Below are positions 61,531-64,000 of a stretch of DNA of 64,000 nucleotides, piece after piece. Numbering within the stretch: the first letter of the stretch is position 1; the number at the start of each line of letters is the position of its first letter. Location: assembly GCF_001645685.2 (NCBI RefSeq), contig NZ_CP017080.1, forward strand, positions 3,835,051 to 3,899,050, written 5' to 3'. This DNA comes from Peribacillus muralis (GTDB taxonomy: Bacteria; Bacillota; Bacilli; Bacillales; DSM-1321). Position numbers and translations under genes: made by a program. The notes beneath the pieces are model-generated. The model was not told where the DNA came from. It searched no databases and saw nothing but the letters and a program-made list of their open reading frames with translations.

Positions 61531-62730
61531 TTATATGATGCGAGTTGTAACGATGCCCGTGATTTGTTTAATTTTTTCCTCCAAGCCAGGAATCAGTTCA
61601 CCGTTCACTTCACCGTCAAGATCGATCATCGTATACGCATAGCCACCTCGGCTTCTGTTAACCATATCGGCTATATTCAAATGCAAGCTTGAGACAGCCA
61701 GTGTGATTTGCCCAACCATGTTAGGAACGTTTTCGTGGAAAACTGCCACACGTCGCTTTCCTGTATAAGGAAGGGATGTGTTAGGGAAGTTCACGGAATT
61801 TTTGATGTTACCTGTTTCTAAAAATCCCTTCACCTGACGAGCGGCCATGATCGCACAGTTCTCCTCTGATTCTTGCGTAGAGGCACCAAGATGTGGGATT
61901 GGCACGACATTTTTCATGTTCAACACATTTTCATTCGGGAAGTCGGTAATGAACTGGCCGACTTGTCCGCCTTCAAGTGCAGCTTGCATATCCGCTTCAT
62001 TCACAAGCTCACCGCGTGAGAAGTTCAGAATATGGACGCCAGGCTTCATGATGCTAAATGTTTCTTGGTTGAACATTCCTCTAGTATCATCCGTCAATGG
62101 GACATGTACAGTTATGTAATCCGATTCCGCAAACAACTGCTCAAGCGACATCGCGCGCTGTACATTACGAGATAGATTCCAAGCTGTATCGACGGATATG
62201 AACGGGTCAAACCCGATGACATCCATGTCCAGATCAAGTGCATCATTCGCTACAAGCGCTCCGATCGCTCCCAAGCCTATGACACCGAGCGTTTTGCCTT
62301 TGATTTCTTTTCCGACGAATTGCTTCTTTCCTGCTTCAACAAGCTTTGGAATTTGCTCCCCTTCACCATCCAGCGTCTTTGTCCAGGCAACACCGGCAAA
62401 GAGATTACGAGATGAAGCCATCAATGACGTCAATACCATTTCTTTCACTGCATTGGCATTCGCACCAGGCGTATTGAAAACAACGATTCCTTGCTCCGTG
62501 CATCTGTCTACCGGAATGTTATTGACTCCGGCACCTGCCCTTGCGATGGCTTTTAACTCGGAACCGAACTCCATTGCATGCATATTAAAGCTGCGAACTA
62601 CAATCGCATCAGGGCTTTCACTGTCATTATCAATTGTAAAGCCTTCCTTATTGAATACATTTAACCCGCTTTGTGCAATATTATTTAACGTTTTGATCGT
62701 TTTCGCTTTTTCTAAAGTGATTGTACTCAT
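61531..62730 (-). CDS. serA: D-3-phosphoglycerate dehydrogenase, short ACT type
   Basis: A 399-residue NAD-dependent dehydrogenase for the first step of serine synthesis. The NAD-binding motif is TLGVIGLGAIGALVAND. Catalytic residues are Arg in LNFSRGELVNEADM, a Glu 29 residues later, and His in IPHLGASTQESEEN. The C-terminal ACT domain (RRVAVFHENVPNMVGQITLA) would bind serine. It is shorter than the usual Bacillus SerA (about 525) and lacks its intervening domain. AGAGGAG precedes the ATG at 62730. A ZTP riboswitch controls it, tying serine and one-carbon supply to purine stress. Confidence 0.9.
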   Translation of the reverse strand: MSTITLEKAKTIKTLNNIAQSGLNVFNKEGFTIDNDSESPDAIVVRSFNMHAMEFGSELKAIARAGAGVNNIPVDRCTEQGIVVFNTPGANANAVKEMVLTSLMASSRNLFAGVAWTKTLDGEGEQIPKLVEAGKKQFVGKEIKGKTLGVIGLGAIGALVANDALDLDMDVIGFDPFISVDTAWNLSRNVQRAMSLEQLFAESDYITVHVPLTDDTRGMFNQETFSIMKPGVHILNFSRGELVNEADMQAALEGGQVGQFITDFPNENVLNMKNVVPIPHLGASTQESEENCAIMAARQVKGFLETGNIKNSVNFPNTSLPYTGKRRVAVFHENVPNMVGQITLAVSSLHLNIADMVNRSRGGYAYTMIDLDGEVNGELIPGLEEKIKQITGIVTTRII

Positions 62731-62830
62731 GTCGTTTGCTCCTCTTTTCAATATGGATGGTTTTCAAATTGCTGATAAGATCTTTTAACCTAGCTGCTCC
62801 AAGTTCATGAAAATCTGATATTAAACAGAA

Positions 62831-62859
62831 AGAGGCAAGGGATATAATCCCTTACCTCT
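62831..62859 (-). terminator. Riboswitch expression-platform terminator
   Basis: AGAGGTAAGGGAT/ATCCCTTGCCTCT stem, then TTTCTGTTT, directly after the ZTP aptamer and about 100 bases before serA. Confidence 0.75.
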
Positions 62860-62930
62860 GCCCAGGCGAACGGCTACGTCACTATGTGTTCCCTCGCGGT
62901 TATCCGCGTTTCGCCAGTTGCACATAGTCT
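62858..62930 (-). promoter_or_regulatory. ZTP (pfl) riboswitch of serA
   Basis: On the minus strand: ACTGGCGAA, a CGCGG...CCGCG hairpin, AGGGAACACATAG, then GTAGCCG and the hallmark CGCCTGGGCA. This follows the pfl/ZTP aptamer order (ACUGRCGGA, stem, ... GCCGNCCGYCUGGGC). GGCG pairs with CGCC to close the pseudoknot-bearing core. The intrinsic terminator that follows makes it an ON switch in family terms: ZTP or ZMP lifts termination when 10-formyl-THF is low. Control of serA fits supply of one-carbon units. Confidence 0.82.
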
Positions 62931-62944
62931 TTTTCATTTTTTTC

Positions 62945-62973
62945 ATTTTATCAAATTATTCAGCAATCTTCAA
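62945..62973 (-). promoter_or_regulatory. SigA promoter of the ZTP-serA transcript
   Basis: TTGAAG, 17 bases, TAAAAT on the minus strand, just upstream of the aptamer. Confidence 0.65.
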
Positions 62974-63125
62974 CTTCAATTTAAAAGTTTATCTTTATTC
63001 GTTCTTTTGAACGCTGCCAAAAAAATAATCCAAGATGCTAGCAGATCAATAGGATCCATTGTTTTTTAGTCTCCAACTATGAAAAGAACCCAGTGAAATA
63101 ATCAAGCACCTGTCTTGGAATTTTC

Positions 63126-63581
63126 TTAATATCTCGGACGGTTCCATCTTTTTATTACCAGTGCCATAAGAAATATGACAAAAGCCATGATCAAAAGGAG
63201 GATGAACGGCAATGTCGTCGTAAGAACCGTGACCCATTCGCTTACCTCCGTATCTGACGGTATCACCACAACTTGTTTTATATTATGTTCTTCTGCAGCT
63301 CGATTGATTGTATTCAGTGCGAATTCGCTGTTTGGGACAGTCACGCTAAAAGAATGGTCCTCTCCCTGACCTTTCAGGCGACCGCTTATTTCATACACAC
63401 TTTTTTTTGGCTCCAATTTCAAAGAAGTCACTTTCCCAGCCCCTAATGCTGAATAAAATTCAGCGTCGGTCATGGTCTCCTTCTTCTCAGCACGATCGTA
63501 ATGATTAAAGGCGAAGCCTACAACCACCAACACGATCACTATACTTACATAAAAAAACTTCCTTCGGAAAATCGCCTTCAT
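63126..63581 (-). CDS. Stand-alone FtsH extracellular-domain membrane protein
   Basis: A 151-residue protein: TM helix 1 (about 8-26), an outside domain of about 90 residues with TDAEFYSALGAGKVTSLKLE and the later helix/strand pair NTINRAAEEHNIKQVVVIP, then TM helix 2 (about 120-142) and a basic tail. This is the N-terminal part of FtsH (FtsH_ext and both TMs) without the AAA+ and M41 protease parts. The stop is followed by unrelated DNA, so it is not a frameshifted FtsH. It may interfere with or tune FtsH oligomers (inference). Confidence 0.75.
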   Translation of the reverse strand: MKAIFRRKFFYVSIVIVLVVVGFAFNHYDRAEKKETMTDAEFYSALGAGKVTSLKLEPKKSVYEISGRLKGQGEDHSFSVTVPNSEFALNTINRAAEEHNIKQVVVIPSDTEVSEWVTVLTTTLPFILLLIMAFVIFLMALVIKRWNRPRY

Positions 63582-63774
63582 CTAATACCTTCTTCCACTA
63601 CGGTAATAAAGGCAATATTATCATATACAGTTAATAAATTACATGTTTTTCTTGCGATATTACCGATATGCAGGAATATAGGTAACACATTATTGAATTC
63701 CTCGAGGAAATGCACTGACCTTTCCTTTGTTTTCATTTGATGAGTATTTAAAGCTAAGTTATATAAAAAATCCA
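63582..63774. other. Upstream region of the FtsH-ext gene
   Basis: About 190 bases; minus-strand frames here run into the terminator and look like chance ORFs. Confidence 0.35.
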
Positions 63775-63814
63775 AAAGGCTGGAGGAAAACAACTTGTTT
63801 TTCCTTCAGCCTTT
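63775..63814. terminator. Bidirectional terminator
   Basis: AAAGGCTG(G)AGGAAAA and TTTTCCT(T)CAGCCTTT form a long stem, with T-rich ends on both strands. It serves the UxaA/GarD-type gene on the minus strand. Confidence 0.75.
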
Positions 63815-63878
63815 CATTACATGATCTCATTATTCCTGAATGTTAGCAGTTTCTTGTATAAAAGAGGGGACATCAAGT

Positions 63879-64000
63879 TTATATCGTCTCTGCTAGTCGC
63901 CAAATTGCGAACTCTTGGTTTTTATGGTTTTCAGATGCAGTGGTACGCCCGTTAGCCGTCTCCACCACTTTTCCATAAATTTCTTCTCCTATTTCCTCTA
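63879..64000 (-). CDS. UxaA/GarD-family dehydratase, C-terminal end (partial)
   Basis: The last 39 codons of a gene entering from the right edge read EEIGEEIYGKVVETANGRTT, ASENHKNQEFAIWRLAETI, stop. The pattern (D/E).GE.I...(V/I)...(A/S)(S/N)G..T.SE.....EFA.W is the C terminus of altronate/galactarate dehydratases (sugar-acid catabolism). The usual PW.LG is IWRLA here. A terminator follows. Confidence 0.7.
   Translation of the reverse strand, partial: EEIGEEIYGKVVETANGRTTASENHKNQEFAIWRLAETI

Noticed and set aside
63578..63793. A 71-codon minus frame before the FtsH-ext gene
   Set aside because: It begins inside a terminator hairpin and lacks a ribosome site.
1..64000. CRISPR arrays, tRNA or rRNA genes, complete insertion sequences, prophage
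   Set aside because: No regularly spaced short repeats, no tRNA/rRNA sequence, and no intact transposase or phage structural gene were seen; the large repeats are the toxin-locus duplication.

Overview
The window is a chromosomal piece of an endospore-forming, low-GC Gram-positive bacterium of the Bacillaceae, most like Peribacillus / the Bacillus simplex group (inference from gene content). Supporting it are a small acid-soluble spore protein (sspL), a KinB-type sporulation kinase, ComK, HelD, a YkuD L,D-transpeptidase, strong AGGAGG ribosome sites, Fur boxes with Bacillus spacing and a SigD-type promoter.

Layout. (1) 1-8.7 kb is housekeeping: YkuD, a DUF2089/SHOCT-like operon, an aldo/keto reductase, a chemoreceptor with a SigD-like promoter, and a divergent MocR regulator/EamA exporter pair with matching operator half-sites. 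(2) 9.0-16.4 kb is AT-rich accessory DNA: a large UPF1-like helicase, a Nudix hydrolase and a PLD-helicase-DUF3427 protein that share one bidirectional terminator, followed by relics of a serine recombinase. This looks like a degraded mobile or defence island. (3) 16.4-34.1 kb is a type VII (LXG) polymorphic-toxin locus. Two LXG toxins with different nuclease tips (HNH/EndoVII-type with a Syd-like immunity gene; AHH-type with ankyrin immunity genes) share an identical 756-bp head. Unequal exchange between these heads appears to have made a 7,576-bp tandem duplication (pattern R-U-R-U-R). It doubles a regulator/MHS transporter/ornithine cyclodeaminase-like module and an array of immunity genes, and leaves a hybrid toxin gene in the middle. 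(4) 34.3-44.4 kb is transport: an MFS exporter, an ABC exporter, a Fur-controlled siderophore uptake operon, an NlpA/MetQ-type ABC operon and a Fur-controlled siderophore esterase. (5) 44.4-55.1 kb holds an ALA-synthase-like enzyme coupled to a DMT exporter, an SRPBCC protein, a KinB-like kinase, a UvrA-like protein with an extra zinc-rich C-terminal region, sspL and helD. (6) 55-64 kb holds an excalibur protein, comK, two overlapping DndB/DGQHR-type genes, a protealysin/emfourin pair, serA under a ZTP riboswitch, a stand-alone FtsH extracellular-domain protein, and the end of a UxaA/GarD-family dehydratase.

Working together: the iron genes form a capture, import and release set (permease-ATPase-binding protein plus esterase) under Fur. 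The toxin locus is a head-conserved, tip-swapped LXG family with stacked immunity genes and orphan remnants. The strongest candidate for something not previously described is the LXG-mediated amplification unit that carries a complete transporter/enzyme/regulator module between toxin genes. Secondary candidates are the helicase-Nudix-PLD/helicase island, the paired DndB-like genes without Dnd partners, and the ALA-synthase-like gene with its exporter.
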